From assembly GCF_000422645.1 (NCBI RefSeq), contig NZ_AUGL01000009.1:62001-126000 (forward strand): DNA of 64,000 nt, in the 5' to 3' direction. How positions within the stretch are numbered: the stretch's first letter is position 1; each line of letters opens with the position of its first letter. Shown here piece after piece: positions 44,285 to 52,729 of this stretch. Below the pieces are notes generated by a model. It did not search any database. It was not told where the DNA came from and worked only from the letters and a program-made list of their open reading frames with translations. A program made the translations under genes and the position numbers. The stretch is from Ferrimonas futtsuensis DSM 18154 (lineage in GTDB: Bacteria; Pseudomonadota; Gammaproteobacteria; Enterobacterales; Shewanellaceae).

Positions 44285-45616
44285 ATGGCAGCACAGAACA
44301 AGACACGCCGCTACGCACTACCCGCCGCAACCCTGGTTGCCCTGGCCATAACCGGTTGCGCCAGCCAGGCGCCTCAGGGCAAATACGTAGACGGCACCCA
44401 CGAGGTTTCCGGTAAGGGCAAGAAGAGCAACATCACCCTGCAGGTGCAGGTTGAACAGGGCAAGATCCAGCAGATCACCACCCAGTCCCACAAGGAAACC
44501 GAGTCGCTCTACCTCAACGCCGAACGACTGTTCCCCAAGATTGTCAGCAATAACGGCCATGAAGGCATCGATGCCGTCTCCGGCTCCACCTTCTCCTCCA
44601 ACGGCATCCTGCAGGCGATCAACAGCCTGCCTCGGACCGATGGCTCCACCCCCGAGTATCAGCCCGTGGGATCCTCCGAGGGTAAGGGCGACGAGTTCAA
44701 GCTGAAGTGGTCCATTCAACCCAAGCTGGGCCTGCTCAAGGGCGACTACTACTACGAGGAAGCCCGCTTCCGTCAGGGCCACATGGGCAGCATGATCATC
44801 GTGCTGGACAGCAACGACAACAGTGACGTGATCCTGGCGGAATTCAACGAGAGCGGCCGCCCCAACTACTACACCCGCCTCTATCAGGATGTGCCTAAAC
44901 GGATGTCCGAGTACAACTTCTCCATGGGCAAGAAAAAGGGCACCGCCTGGGTGCAATCTGCCCTGACCATGGAAAAGCTGATGGTGGAGAAGGACAAACT
45001 GACCTTTGAACCCAACCCGGATTACGATCCCAAGCTGGCCAACAAACTGACACAACCCAACCGCCTCAAGTACCAGGGTCTGGACATCGTGGCGGGCGCC
45101 TCCAACTCCATCCAGCAGTCGATGGTGCCCCTGACCGCCAAGATCCATGATCGCATCCAGGGCCCGGGTACCCAGCTGAAGATGTACCAGAACGCTGAGC
45201 GCTTCACCGATGCCAAGGGCCGCTGGACCGGCGTCACCTCGCTGCTGCGCTTCGTGGTGGATACCGACAGCAAAGAGATTGTCGACGTGTACTACGACGA
45301 GATCTTCGCCGACTCCAAGCAGGAGATCCGTGACGCCTCGCTGAAGAAGCACTACCGCCAGTCCAAGTACGACTCGGTGCACTACGTCGAGCCCGCCCGC
45401 ATCGGTTTCAACGTGATGTTCGACGCCCTGAATGAGCATGTGAAAAACGGTGGCTCCATCTTCGACATCAACGACCTGCCCGCCACCGGCGATACCGGCA
45501 GCTACGCCCAGACCGGCTTCACCAAGCGTTCCGCCTCCTGGGATACCTACCTGAAGCAGGCCGAGCTGCTCTACAAGGAGATGCGTGCCGACCAGGTGGT
45601 GCGTGCCCACAATTAA
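44285..45616 (+). CDS. FMN-binding domain lipoprotein with two candidate flavinylation sites
   Basis: The 443-residue protein is exported as a lipoprotein (lipobox ITGC, Cys25). The first FMN-binding domain (about 33-115) has the ApbE acceptor motif DAVSGST at 96-102, so Thr102 is the likely flavin attachment residue. A second, diverged unit contains DIVAGAS at 267-273, where Ser273 could serve. The architecture resembles PplA-type extracellular electron-transfer flavoproteins. AGGAG lies six bases before the ATG. The apbE gene follows after a hairpin, which strongly supports covalent flavinylation. Its redox partner is unknown; a quinol- or cytochrome-linked role in the periplasm is inference. 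Confidence 0.87.
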   Translation: MAAQNKTRRYALPAATLVALAITGCASQAPQGKYVDGTHEVSGKGKKSNITLQVQVEQGKIQQITTQSHKETESLYLNAERLFPKIVSNNGHEGIDAVSGSTFSSNGILQAINSLPRTDGSTPEYQPVGSSEGKGDEFKLKWSIQPKLGLLKGDYYYEEARFRQGHMGSMIIVLDSNDNSDVILAEFNESGRPNYYTRLYQDVPKRMSEYNFSMGKKKGTAWVQSALTMEKLMVEKDKLTFEPNPDYDPKLANKLTQPNRLKYQGLDIVAGASNSIQQSMVPLTAKIHDRIQGPGTQLKMYQNAERFTDAKGRWTGVTSLLRFVVDTDSKEIVDVYYDEIFADSKQEIRDASLKKHYRQSKYDSVHYVEPARIGFNVMFDALNEHVKNGGSIFDINDLPATGDTGSYAQTGFTKRSASWDTYLKQAELLYKEMRADQVVRAHN

Positions 45617-45625
45617 TCCCCTTGC

Positions 45626-45650
45626 CGAAGCCCTCCCCGGGCTTCGGCCC
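45626..45650 (+). terminator. Intercistronic hairpin between FMN lipoprotein and apbE
   Basis: A perfect 10-bp stem (GCCGAAGCCC / GGGCTTCGGC) with a five-base C-rich loop lies in the 57-bp gap. There is no T-run, so it more likely stabilises the upstream message or partly attenuates apbE than ends transcription. This would set unequal amounts of lipoprotein and modifying enzyme. Confidence 0.55.
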
Positions 45651-45673
45651 TCCTTTCCCCAGAGAGGGCCTCC

Positions 45674-46822
45674 ATGTATTCGCCTATCGACCGCCTCACC
45701 CAGCTGTTCATCTTCGCTCACCTGCTGCTGGCCCCTTTTGCCTGGGCCGACGCGCCGAACACCGCCCAAGACAAGGGGTTTTGCCAGCAACATGGACTGA
45801 TTCAGTCCGAGTCCAATCGCAGTGTGCTCTACACCCTGGATTACTTCGGCACTTCCATCAGCATCGAGGTCATGGATGATGGCGGTGAAGACGCCGGGAC
45901 GGCCCTGTGTCAGTCACTGAAACTGATCGAGCACTACCATCAGCTGGCTTCGGACTACGACACCTATCCGGGCCTGGTGAACATCAAGTCCATCAATCTG
46001 GCTCCCACAAACACTCATCAGGTCGACCCCGAGCTGTACGACCTGATTCAGACCGGTATCAAATGGCACCGGCTGTCCGAGGGCTACTTCAACATCGCCA
46101 TCGGCCCGGTGGTGCAGTTGTGGCGCCAACACCGCTTTCGCTGCACCACCGGCGCCACCAATGAAAGGGAGTGCAGCCTGCCCACCGATGCCGAACTGCG
46201 CGCCGCCGCCGAACATACCCACATCGACAACATCCGTCTGGACCCTGCCAACCACAGCATCACCATGACCGAAGGGATGAGCCTGGATCTCGGCGGCATC
46301 GCCAAGGGCTGGATGGTGGAGAAGGTGTTGGACCACCTCAAGGCACAGGGGATGCGTTCGGTGGTGATCAACGCCGGCGGCAACATCCGCCATTACGGGC
46401 GTCATCCCGAAGGTCGCCCCTTTGTCACCGCTATCGAGGACCCGGTGTGTCGCAAACACAACTTTGAGCTGCCGGGCTGTGACCAGGTAGACAGGCGCTA
46501 CACCGAGGTGGTGAGTGGAGAAAACCTCACCGTGGTCACCAGCGGCAACTACCTCAAATACTTCGAAGTGGGCGACAAGGAGTACCACCACATCATCGAT
46601 CCCACCACCCTCTACCCAAAACAGGGCGGCGTCGCCACCTCGGTGGTGCTGTCAGGCAACCACATCTACGCCGATGTGCTCTCCACCACCCTGTTTCTGA
46701 TGCCTCTGGACCGGGCGAGAGCCCTGGCTGAAAAACTCAGCTACCTGGAGGGCGTCTGGGTACTGGATGAAACTGGCAAACGCGAATACAGCTCAGGCTT
46801 TGAGCGTTACGCCCCGCGCTAA
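45674..46822 (+). CDS. apbE: FAD:protein FMN transferase ApbE
   Basis: The 382-residue protein has a signal peptide (LFIFAHLLLAPFAWA) and the ApbE landmarks: LDLGGIAKGWMVEKVL, VINAGGNIRHYG, YHHIIDPTT and the C-terminal metal-site region YADVLSTTLFLM. It transfers FMN from FAD to Thr/Ser of FMN-binding domains in the periplasm. The natural target is the lipoprotein encoded 57 bp upstream. The N-terminal stretch before the catalytic domain has several cysteines (FCQQHG; TALCQSL), unusual but not unknown. No lipobox is seen, unlike many ApbE proteins. Confidence 0.94.
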   Translation: MYSPIDRLTQLFIFAHLLLAPFAWADAPNTAQDKGFCQQHGLIQSESNRSVLYTLDYFGTSISIEVMDDGGEDAGTALCQSLKLIEHYHQLASDYDTYPGLVNIKSINLAPTNTHQVDPELYDLIQTGIKWHRLSEGYFNIAIGPVVQLWRQHRFRCTTGATNERECSLPTDAELRAAAEHTHIDNIRLDPANHSITMTEGMSLDLGGIAKGWMVEKVLDHLKAQGMRSVVINAGGNIRHYGRHPEGRPFVTAIEDPVCRKHNFELPGCDQVDRRYTEVVSGENLTVVTSGNYLKYFEVGDKEYHHIIDPTTLYPKQGGVATSVVLSGNHIYADVLSTTLFLMPLDRARALAEKLSYLEGVWVLDETGKREYSSGFERYAPR

Positions 46823-46998
46823 ACCGACCACTGCCCGTGTCTTCGATGCTCAATCTGGGGAGCGTATTTAACGCATTAAAGGGCTTCGGTGACGAGGCCA
46901 GATAAATAGAATTTGTCCTGGCGATAAAAACAATTTCGTTTGGTTTTGCCCCCTGAGAGACGAGAATGTGAGTGCAACGACTCACCTTTGAGAGACTC

Positions 46999-47160
46999 AT
47001 GAAACAACTACCAAGCGAATGGCTTGAGCCCTCGGGCAAAAAGCACCGCCGACACAGGTGGGACGACGAGGAGCAGCCCCCACACTCGCGCAAAGAGCGA
47101 CATCATCGTCGAGCCAGACAACGCAAACCCTCGGAACATCATGATGAGATAGGTTATTAA
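46999..47160 (+). CDS. Small basic His/Arg-rich protein, unrecognised
   Basis: The 53-residue frame encodes a highly basic, polar peptide (KKHRRHRWDDEEQ; ERHHRRARQRKPSEHHD). GAGAG lies four bases before the ATG at 46999, and a stable terminator-like stem begins 6 nt after the stop. This supports a small independent gene. The composition suggests nucleic-acid or metal binding, but there is no recognised family. A promoter could lie in the AT-rich stretch near 46900-46960. Confidence 0.45.
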   Translation: MKQLPSEWLEPSGKKHRRHRWDDEEQPPHSRKERHHRRARQRKPSEHHDEIGY

Positions 47161-47165
47161 AAGTC

Positions 47166-47195
47166 CCGTGGCCGCAGCCGATGCGGCCACGGTTT
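47166..47195 (+). terminator. Terminator-like stem after the small basic ORF
   Basis: A perfect 11-bp stem (CCGTGGCCGCA / TGCGGCCACGG) with a five-base loop is followed by three T's. The T-run is short, but the stem is very stable. It marks the right edge of normal GC content before the AT-rich stretch. Confidence 0.65.
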
Positions 47196-47644
47196 GGAAA
47201 CAAAGGGGTTACACCTGAAGGATCCAGTTGGACTACCGGGCATGGTCAATTTCACTGGACCACTGCAGCGGATGTGATGAAGGTCATCGATAAGCAGATA
47301 AATGAGGCAATCTCTTGTGGAATAACCACCTTGATCAAGACTCAAGTCATGAAGATAGATTAGAGAATCCGAGCTAACCAATTTGCCTAACATATAAAGC
47401 TTTGGTTGAAATCTAAGAGCCTGCGGGGTTCTACAACATAACTGCGTCAAAATACGGGCACAAAAACAGGTATGAACAGGACGTTGAAGTTAAATCATGT
47501 GTACAACATGTAAACACAGCATGACGTAAGGTTAGTCAAGTTATAAAGGACACTTAGAGGCTGTTTTAGCGTGCAGACTAAAGGGGGAGGAATAAAGTTT
47601 ATTCCCCCCCTTGTTCTTATACTGATGCTGTAGAATTAATTCAA
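47196..47644. other. AT-rich intergenic region with weak gene remnants
   Basis: About 450 bp with lower GC than the surroundings. A short frame near 47181-47363 has no ribosome-binding site and overlaps the terminator stem, so it is not called. A G/C-rich imperfect stem at 47584-47611 (GGGGGAGG... and seven C's) lies downstream of the minus-strand DsrE-like genes and may end their transcript. Otherwise I see nothing. Confidence 0.45.
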
Positions 47645-48142
47645 CTATTGAATCAAAACAGGTGCGTAACCAACTGCTTGATAACCCATAGAGGAGATAA
47701 AGGTATTACCCACCACTGCAATTTCGGGAAGAATTGTTGCATTATCAACCTCGAACAGTGACGTGGCAACTGAACAGGCTTCTAGGCGAACATTAGGTAG
47801 TGCAGCCATAGTCTTGATCAATGCTTTGGTGGTGTCATTGGCGTTATCGTCGATTAAGGTGACCGATAGGCCACGAAAGGCGATAACAAACATGGGTTCA
47901 ACGCCTTGGTCTTTCAATCCATTGCTGGTTTCCAAGATAACATCGAAGTAAAGCGCTAATTTGTCGGCGTCAGCTATGTTGACATCAAAAAACAGCTTGC
48001 CAGTGGTTTCTCCGGCCAGAGCGACCTGGTCATTTGGTTCTGCTGGGGACAGGGTTGAGTCGGAGTCGCTGCCGCAGCCGGCGGTCAGCAGTACCGTGCC
48101 GAACAGGCAGGCAAGCAGGGTACATTTTGATATGTTTTTCAT
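47645..48142 (-). CDS. DsrE-like lipoprotein, paralogue of the neighbouring gene
   Basis: The 165-residue protein has a lipoprotein signal (LFGTVLLTAGC). The mature domain has a DsrE/DsrF-like pattern: KLALYFDVILETSNGLKDQG, then MFVIAFRGLSVTLI, then VRLEACSVATSLFEVD with the family's conserved Cys region, then a terminal GYQAVGYAPV. Cytoplasmic DsrE relatives relay sulfur; exported lipidated forms are poorly studied. The ATG at 48142 has AAGGA seven bases upstream. It follows its paralogue after a 42-nt gap and is likely co-transcribed. Codon and base usage are more AT-rich than the flanking genes. Confidence 0.72.
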   Translation of the reverse strand: MKNISKCTLLACLFGTVLLTAGCGSDSDSTLSPAEPNDQVALAGETTGKLFFDVNIADADKLALYFDVILETSNGLKDQGVEPMFVIAFRGLSVTLIDDNANDTTKALIKTMAALPNVRLEACSVATSLFEVDNATILPEIAVVGNTFISSMGYQAVGYAPVLIQ

Positions 48143-48184
48143 AGTAATTTCCTTTACAGCTTTAAGGTGCATGAACGGCGGCGG

Positions 48185-48670
48185 TTACATAATGGTAACT
48201 GTCGCGTACCCCTTAGTGCTGCTACCAAATCCAGCGGCGGAAATAAATGTGTTACCAACCACGTTGATGTCAGCAAGGATGTCAGCATTATCGACGCCAA
48301 ACAGTCTCGTGGCGACGGCACAGGCTTCAAATCTTACGCCATTCAGTCCTGCCAAGGTTACGATCTGTGTTTCCAGCGCAGCATCAGAAGCAGTATAAGT
48401 AACAAAAGAAACCGCCTTGCCGCGGAAGGCAATTACAAAATCTGGAGTAACACCTTGTGCTTCGAGGCCGTCGTAGGTTTCTTTGATGACACTCAGGTAT
48501 AATGGGAGGCTTTCTGGAGCGCTGAGATTGATATCAAACAGGATTTTACCTTCGGTCAAATCACCGAGGGCAACGCTGTCATTTGGAACTGCGAAAGCTG
48601 CTGTTGTCAGGCAGGTGAAAGCCAAGCTGATAGCAATTAGCATGGTTTTCAGGTTGATACGTTTTTTCAT
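48185..48670 (-). CDS. Exported DsrE-like protein, first of a tandem pair
   Basis: The 161-residue protein has a normal signal peptide ending AFA (LIAISLAFTCLTTAAFA) and no lipobox. It has the same domain as the downstream lipoprotein: LPLYLSVIKETYDGLEAQG, FVIAFRGKAVSFV, VRFEACAVATRLFGVDNADI and GNTFISAAGFG. The shared EAC-VAT block keeps one Cys. The pair therefore arose by tandem duplication, with one copy periplasmic and one lipidated. The ATG at 48670 has AAGGA six bases upstream. The function is unknown; sulfur or thiol handling is inference from the fold. Confidence 0.72.
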   Translation of the reverse strand: MKKRINLKTMLIAISLAFTCLTTAAFAVPNDSVALGDLTEGKILFDINLSAPESLPLYLSVIKETYDGLEAQGVTPDFVIAFRGKAVSFVTYTASDAALETQIVTLAGLNGVRFEACAVATRLFGVDNADILADINVVGNTFISAAGFGSSTKGYATVTIM

Positions 48671-49096
48671 GATTTTTCCTTTTCGGGGAGTAGTAAAGTT
48701 AAACCCAATGAACAAAACGAAATTATTATATGAGCAACAGCTAATACAGCCAAATCTCATAAAAGCGTGAGCATCCTCTCCAATAATAAAATTCAGACAT
48801 TAGAAGTGTGACGCACGTTAAATCATGGTGAGTGCATAAATAACTATGACACCCAAGACTGTTAGAGTCATCGATGAATATATAACATTATATTAAAAAA
48901 ACTTTTTTTGTTCGGAATCGCTTATATAGCACCCGACTCCATAAACACCATTCAGCATTACAATGATCGCAATGTGGCGCTGCCAGACAAAAAAGCCCCG
49001 CCACAGGAGTCGGCGAGGATCTTCAGGGGTGAAACGGCGGAGGGTGGTTCATCATCCTCGGCTCTGCCATGGAGCTTGTACAAAGCTCAATTCGAC
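48671..49096. other. AT-rich promoter region of the DsrE-like pair and terminator copy
   Basis: About 425 bp with long A/T runs near 48780-48910. It should hold the promoter of the minus-strand DsrE-like pair. Its right part holds the partial copy of the porin terminator (48989-49035), placed downstream of the ABM-like gene. No gene is supported. Confidence 0.5.
48989..49035 (-). repeat. Diverged copy of the porin terminator region
   Basis: This 47-nt block is the same as 49592-49639 except for one deleted base and about three substitutions, and is in the same orientation. It includes the A-run, the GCCCCGCC arm and the CTTCAGGGGTGAAAC flank. Substitutions weaken the stem, but it may still end transcripts of the ABM-like gene. 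It looks like a relic of a duplicated porin 3' end. Confidence 0.8.
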
Positions 49097-49444
49097 CTAC
49101 TTTGAATAGCGCTTCATCATCATCGTTGTTTCATCAATATGATTGACAAAGTCACTGGCGGCTTTTGCCTGCATAAAAGAGTTCATTGATGCATCGGCGT
49201 CTTGTTCAGACTCCCATCGAACCAATACCAGCCATTCTCTGTCTGTACCAACAGCCGACTCCCTCGAAATGAACCCGGGTTGCTTGGATACGTGCTCGAT
49301 CTCTACGGCTTTATCGATTGGCGCGAAGTCCTGATAACTTATCCCCGGCTTCAGCTTGAAGGTCACAACTTCAATAACTTCAGCATGGGAAAAGGCCGGT
49401 AAGATCAGGGCCAAAGAGTAAACAATTTTCTTTAGATATTTCAT
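49097..49444 (-). CDS. Exported ABM-like (dimeric alpha-beta barrel) protein
   Basis: The 115-residue protein has a signal peptide (KKIVYSLALILPAFSHA) and one ferredoxin-like alpha-beta domain with antibiotic-biosynthesis-monooxygenase features: VIEVVTFKLKPGIS, KQPGFISRESAV, and WLVLVRWESEQDADASMN. GAGG lies seven bases before the ATG. Such domains bind heme, quinones or small aromatics, but this one has no clear catalytic residue. It lies between two copies of the porin terminator. Confidence 0.72.
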   Translation of the reverse strand: MKYLKKIVYSLALILPAFSHAEVIEVVTFKLKPGISYQDFAPIDKAVEIEHVSKQPGFISRESAVGTDREWLVLVRWESEQDADASMNSFMQAKAASDFVNHIDETTMMMKRYSK

Positions 49445-49591
49445 GGTTGAGCCTCATAAACCGTCATTTGAGTTAGCTCGCCACTACAATGTGGGGCCAG
49501 CTCTTTACAAGCATAGGCTCACCAAAATATTGATAAACGCCCTCTCCGTTTAGAAATTATCAACGTTACATTTCTAATATCATGTAACCAT

Positions 49592-49639
49592 AAAAAAGCC
49601 CCCGCCGCAGGAGTCGGCGAGGGCCTTCAGGGGTGAAAC
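49592..49639 (-). terminator. Rho-independent terminator of the porin gene
   Basis: On the minus strand, a 10-bp stem (GCCCTCGCCG with CGGCGGGGGC, one mismatch) runs into six T's. It begins shortly after the porin stop codon. The same block recurs at 48989-49035. Confidence 0.85.
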
Positions 49640-49648
49640 TGTAGGGAC

Positions 49649-50683
49649 TTAGAAGTCGTAACGCAGGCCGACGCTGGTGATGGTGTCGTCGAACTCGCTG
49701 TACTCATCCACGCTGAACTGACCCAGTTCGGTGTGCAGTCTCAGCTGCTTGGTGAAGCGGTACTCCGCTCCCACGGCCCACTGGCTGACGGTGGGCACCA
49801 CGTCGGCCTGGGCGCCCAGCTTGCCGTAGATGCGGCCGGCGATCTTGCCGGTGCCGGAGTCATCCTCACCATACTGGGCTTTCAGTTTCCAGCCACCCAT
49901 CTGATAGGTGGTGCTGACGATGTAGCCGAAACCATCGCGGTCACCGTAACCGGCGGCGTTGGGGTTCGCCAGCTCGGACTGCTGCATGATGGTACCGAAG
50001 GTCCAGTCGTTCATCTTGTAGTGGGCCACCACACGGGTCGCTTCGATGTCCTCGATGCCGTCGCTGTAGGCGGCGGCAAGGTAAAGGTTACCGTGCTTAA
50101 ACTTCTTGTCGCCGTAGGTCAGCGCCAGCTGGTAGTTGCCGTTGTCTTTACGGGGATCGTCGTCGCTGTAGTAGTCATCTTCCAGCAGGTAGCTCAGGCC
50201 AAACTGCAGACCGCTGAACTTGGCGGTACGGTACTCCAGGGAGTCGCCGTGGCGCTTGTCACCGGCAAACAGACGGTCGTGCTTCAGGCTGTAGTTGTCG
50301 AAAGCGTCGGCGAAGCCCTTGGACATCTTGAACACCGGGTCGATGCGGCCAAACGCCAGAGACCCTAAGGTGCTGTGCTTCAACCCGGCGTAGGTAGGAC
50401 GGGAGGAGACGGTCTTGCCATCCTGGTCATCACCATTGACGCCCAGCTCAATCCGATAGAAGAAGGCCAGAGCATCATTGATGGGCACGTCACCGCGAAT
50501 CCCCACACGAGTGAAGTTGTTCTCCAGGATGGTGCCGGACTTGCCATCGTGGGTGGCGGAACCGGAATCACTGTTGGTCACCGAGTAGTCGATACGACCG
50601 TAAAACTGCATCTCGCTCGCCTGAACGCCAACGCTGGCCAGACCGGCCAACATACCTAATACAACGGGGGTTAGTTTCATCAC
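49649..50683 (-). CDS. General porin (OmpC-like, Gram-negative)
   Basis: The 344-residue protein has a signal peptide (VVLGMLAGLASVGVQA) and starts its barrel with EMQFYGRIDYSVTN, a classic porin first strand. It has NFTRVGIRGDVPINDALAFFYRIELG, a loop-3 type segment (GSLAFGRIDPVFKM) and a C-terminal strand ending in LRYDF with the terminal Phe used for outer-membrane assembly. It forms trimers for passive uptake of small solutes. A terminator follows directly. Confidence 0.93.
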   Translation of the reverse strand: MMKLTPVVLGMLAGLASVGVQASEMQFYGRIDYSVTNSDSGSATHDGKSGTILENNFTRVGIRGDVPINDALAFFYRIELGVNGDDQDGKTVSSRPTYAGLKHSTLGSLAFGRIDPVFKMSKGFADAFDNYSLKHDRLFAGDKRHGDSLEYRTAKFSGLQFGLSYLLEDDYYSDDDPRKDNGNYQLALTYGDKKFKHGNLYLAAAYSDGIEDIEATRVVAHYKMNDWTFGTIMQQSELANPNAAGYGDRDGFGYIVSTTYQMGGWKLKAQYGEDDSGTGKIAGRIYGKLGAQADVVPTVSQWAVGAEYRFTKQLRLHTELGQFSVDEYSEFDDTITSVGLRYDF

Positions 50684-50962
50684 TCTTCCTCAGCGGGCCG
50701 CCAGGCCCGGGCTTGGGTCATTTAATTATCTGTTTGCAATTTGACTGTAAAAAACGGCTTCCTGGCGTCCCTACCTGGTGCGGCCACCCTCCCAGTGTTC
50801 GAATCTGGAAGCGGCGCCCTGGGCCTGTTAACAGTTCAACAAAGCCCCCCCGGAGTCGATATAGTGGTTTTCCGTATGTCGCCCGTTTAGGTGAGCCAAC
50901 TCACACTCCCCCCCGCTGGCTGCAACTACACTGTGCCTGTCGAAACACAGCTGCGAGAAACC

Positions 50963-52729
50963 GTGATTAGCCGATTGATAACCCTTGTTTGTTTTGCCCT
51001 GTTACTGGCTGCGCCCCAGGCCCTGGCCCGAGAGCAGGTGCGCCTGGCGGTACTGGCGTTTGATGCTCCGGATAAGGTGCGTCAAAGATGGCAGCCCACG
51101 GTGGACTACCTCAATGCCCACCTGGAGGAACACAAACTGGTGTTGCTGGCCCTGCGTCCCCACCAGGTGGACCGGCTGGTACAGCATCAGTCCTTCGACT
51201 TCTTCATCGGTAACGCGGTCAAATCCCTGCAGCTCAAGCAGCGCCATGGCTCCAGCCAGCTGCTGAGCTTAAAACCCCTTGGCGGGCGCGACCCCGCGTT
51301 TGCGGTGGGCTCGGCCATCGTCACCCGCAAAGGCCAGCAGATAAGCAGTCTTCAGGCACTGCGCAACAAGCAGTTAGTGTCGGTGAGCCAACAGGCGTTT
51401 GGCGGCTTTATCGCCTTCTGGCGGGAGCTGGACCAACAGGGGCTGGCACCGCTGAGCGACTTGCCCTACCTCAAGTTCGTCGGCTTTCCCCAGTCCAAGT
51501 TGTTGCATCAGGTGCTCAGCGGCAGTGCCGATGCGGCCATCGTGCCCACCTGCCTGCTGGAGCATATGGAAAACAGCGGCCAGTTGCCCAAGGGCGAGCT
51601 CAAGGTTGCGCTGGCCCGGGAGACCGATGGTCCCTGCGCCAGCAGCACTCAGCTCTACCCCTACTCCTCTCTGTCCAAGATGGGGCACACCAGCAATCGC
51701 CTGGCCGCCCAGGTCACCCGGCTGTTACTGGATCTCTACCCCACCAACCCAGCCGCCATCACCGGCCGTTACGAGGGATGGACGGTGCCGGTGGACGACA
51801 GCCACGTGTTTGCCCTGCTTAAAGAGATTCGCCTGTGGCCATTTGACGCCGACTGGCGCGAGTTCTGGCCCCAGGTCACCCCCTATCTGCTGGGTTTGGC
51901 GGCGCTGCTGATGCTCGGCTATGTCCACCACCTGCGGGTGCGGGCCATGGTGACCCGCAGAACGGCGCAGCTCAGTCAGGAGATGGCCGACCACCGCCAG
52001 ACCCAGGAGGAGCTGGAGCAGCAACAGCGGGGATTCTATAAGGCCCAAAGGGTGCTATTGACCGGTGAGATGGCGTCCGGCATCGCCCACGAACTTAACC
52101 AGCCCCTGGCCAGCATTCGTTACCTCACCCAAGGCTGCCAGTACCGTCTGGAGGCAGATCCCCTGGACAAGAGCGCACTCGACCAGGGGCTGGATCGCAT
52201 CGCCGATCAGACCGATCGCGCCCGGGAGATCATCCGCAAACTGCGGGAGTTCTGCGCCCGCTCCAGCCGCCAGGAACCGGTTGACCTGTCCGTTCTGGTA
52301 AACGAAACCCTGGCGCTGATGGCGCCGGACTGCCGCCATAACCGCTGCCAGATTGAACTCAGGGAGCCCGTTTCAGCCGGGGTGATTACCGGCGACCCCA
52401 CCCTGCTGCAGCAGGTGCTGGTCAACCTGATGCGTAACGGCATGGAGGCGATGCTGAGCCTGCCACAGGAGCAGCGGCAACTGGAGATCGCCCTCACCCA
52501 CTCAGGCGACGAACTGTGTCTGTCGGTGCGTGACCGCGGGCCCGGACTCAGCGACGCCAAGCTGGCCCGGCTGTTCCTGCCCTTTGAAAGCGACAAGCCG
52601 GAGGGCCTGGGGCTGGGCATGACCATCTGCAAACGCATCGTCGAGGAGCACCATGGTCGCATCGAAGCCCAGCGACAACAGCCCGGTCTGGCCCTTATCT
52701 GCCATTTCCCCCTTAGGAGTACACCATGA
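50963..52729 (+). CDS. TtrS-like sensor histidine kinase with PhnD-type periplasmic sensor
   Basis: The 588-residue protein has a signal/anchor (LITLVCFALLLAAPQALA) and a PhnD/TtrS-like periplasmic binding domain (about 25-290). One membrane helix follows (PYLLGLAALLMLGYVHHL). The kinase core has H-box GIAHELNQPLAS, N-box VLVNLMRNGMEAM, G1 RDRGPGLSD and G2 GLGLGMTICKRIV. The layout equals TtrS, the tetrathionate sensor, but no tetrathionate reductase genes are in the window. I used the GTG at 50963, which gives a proper signal peptide; the frame extends 24 codons further. It overlaps the regulator gene by 4 nt. nrfA nearby makes a respiratory ligand plausible. Confidence 0.85.
   Translation: MISRLITLVCFALLLAAPQALAREQVRLAVLAFDAPDKVRQRWQPTVDYLNAHLEEHKLVLLALRPHQVDRLVQHQSFDFFIGNAVKSLQLKQRHGSSQLLSLKPLGGRDPAFAVGSAIVTRKGQQISSLQALRNKQLVSVSQQAFGGFIAFWRELDQQGLAPLSDLPYLKFVGFPQSKLLHQVLSGSADAAIVPTCLLEHMENSGQLPKGELKVALARETDGPCASSTQLYPYSSLSKMGHTSNRLAAQVTRLLLDLYPTNPAAITGRYEGWTVPVDDSHVFALLKEIRLWPFDADWREFWPQVTPYLLGLAALLMLGYVHHLRVRAMVTRRTAQLSQEMADHRQTQEELEQQQRGFYKAQRVLLTGEMASGIAHELNQPLASIRYLTQGCQYRLEADPLDKSALDQGLDRIADQTDRAREIIRKLREFCARSSRQEPVDLSVLVNETLALMAPDCRHNRCQIELREPVSAGVITGDPTLLQQVLVNLMRNGMEAMLSLPQEQRQLEIALTHSGDELCLSVRDRGPGLSDAKLARLFLPFESDKPEGLGLGMTICKRIVEEHHGRIEAQRQQPGLALICHFPLRSTP

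Noticed and set aside
47181-47363. 60-codon plus-strand frame in the AT-rich region
   Set aside because: It begins inside the terminator stem, lacks a ribosome-binding site and resembles no family. It might be a remnant of a lost gene, but this cannot be supported.
50785-50815. GTGTTCGAATCTGG resembling a tRNA T-arm
   Set aside because: No acceptor stem, D-arm or anticodon arm can be folded around it, and the flanking sequence lacks other tRNA features.
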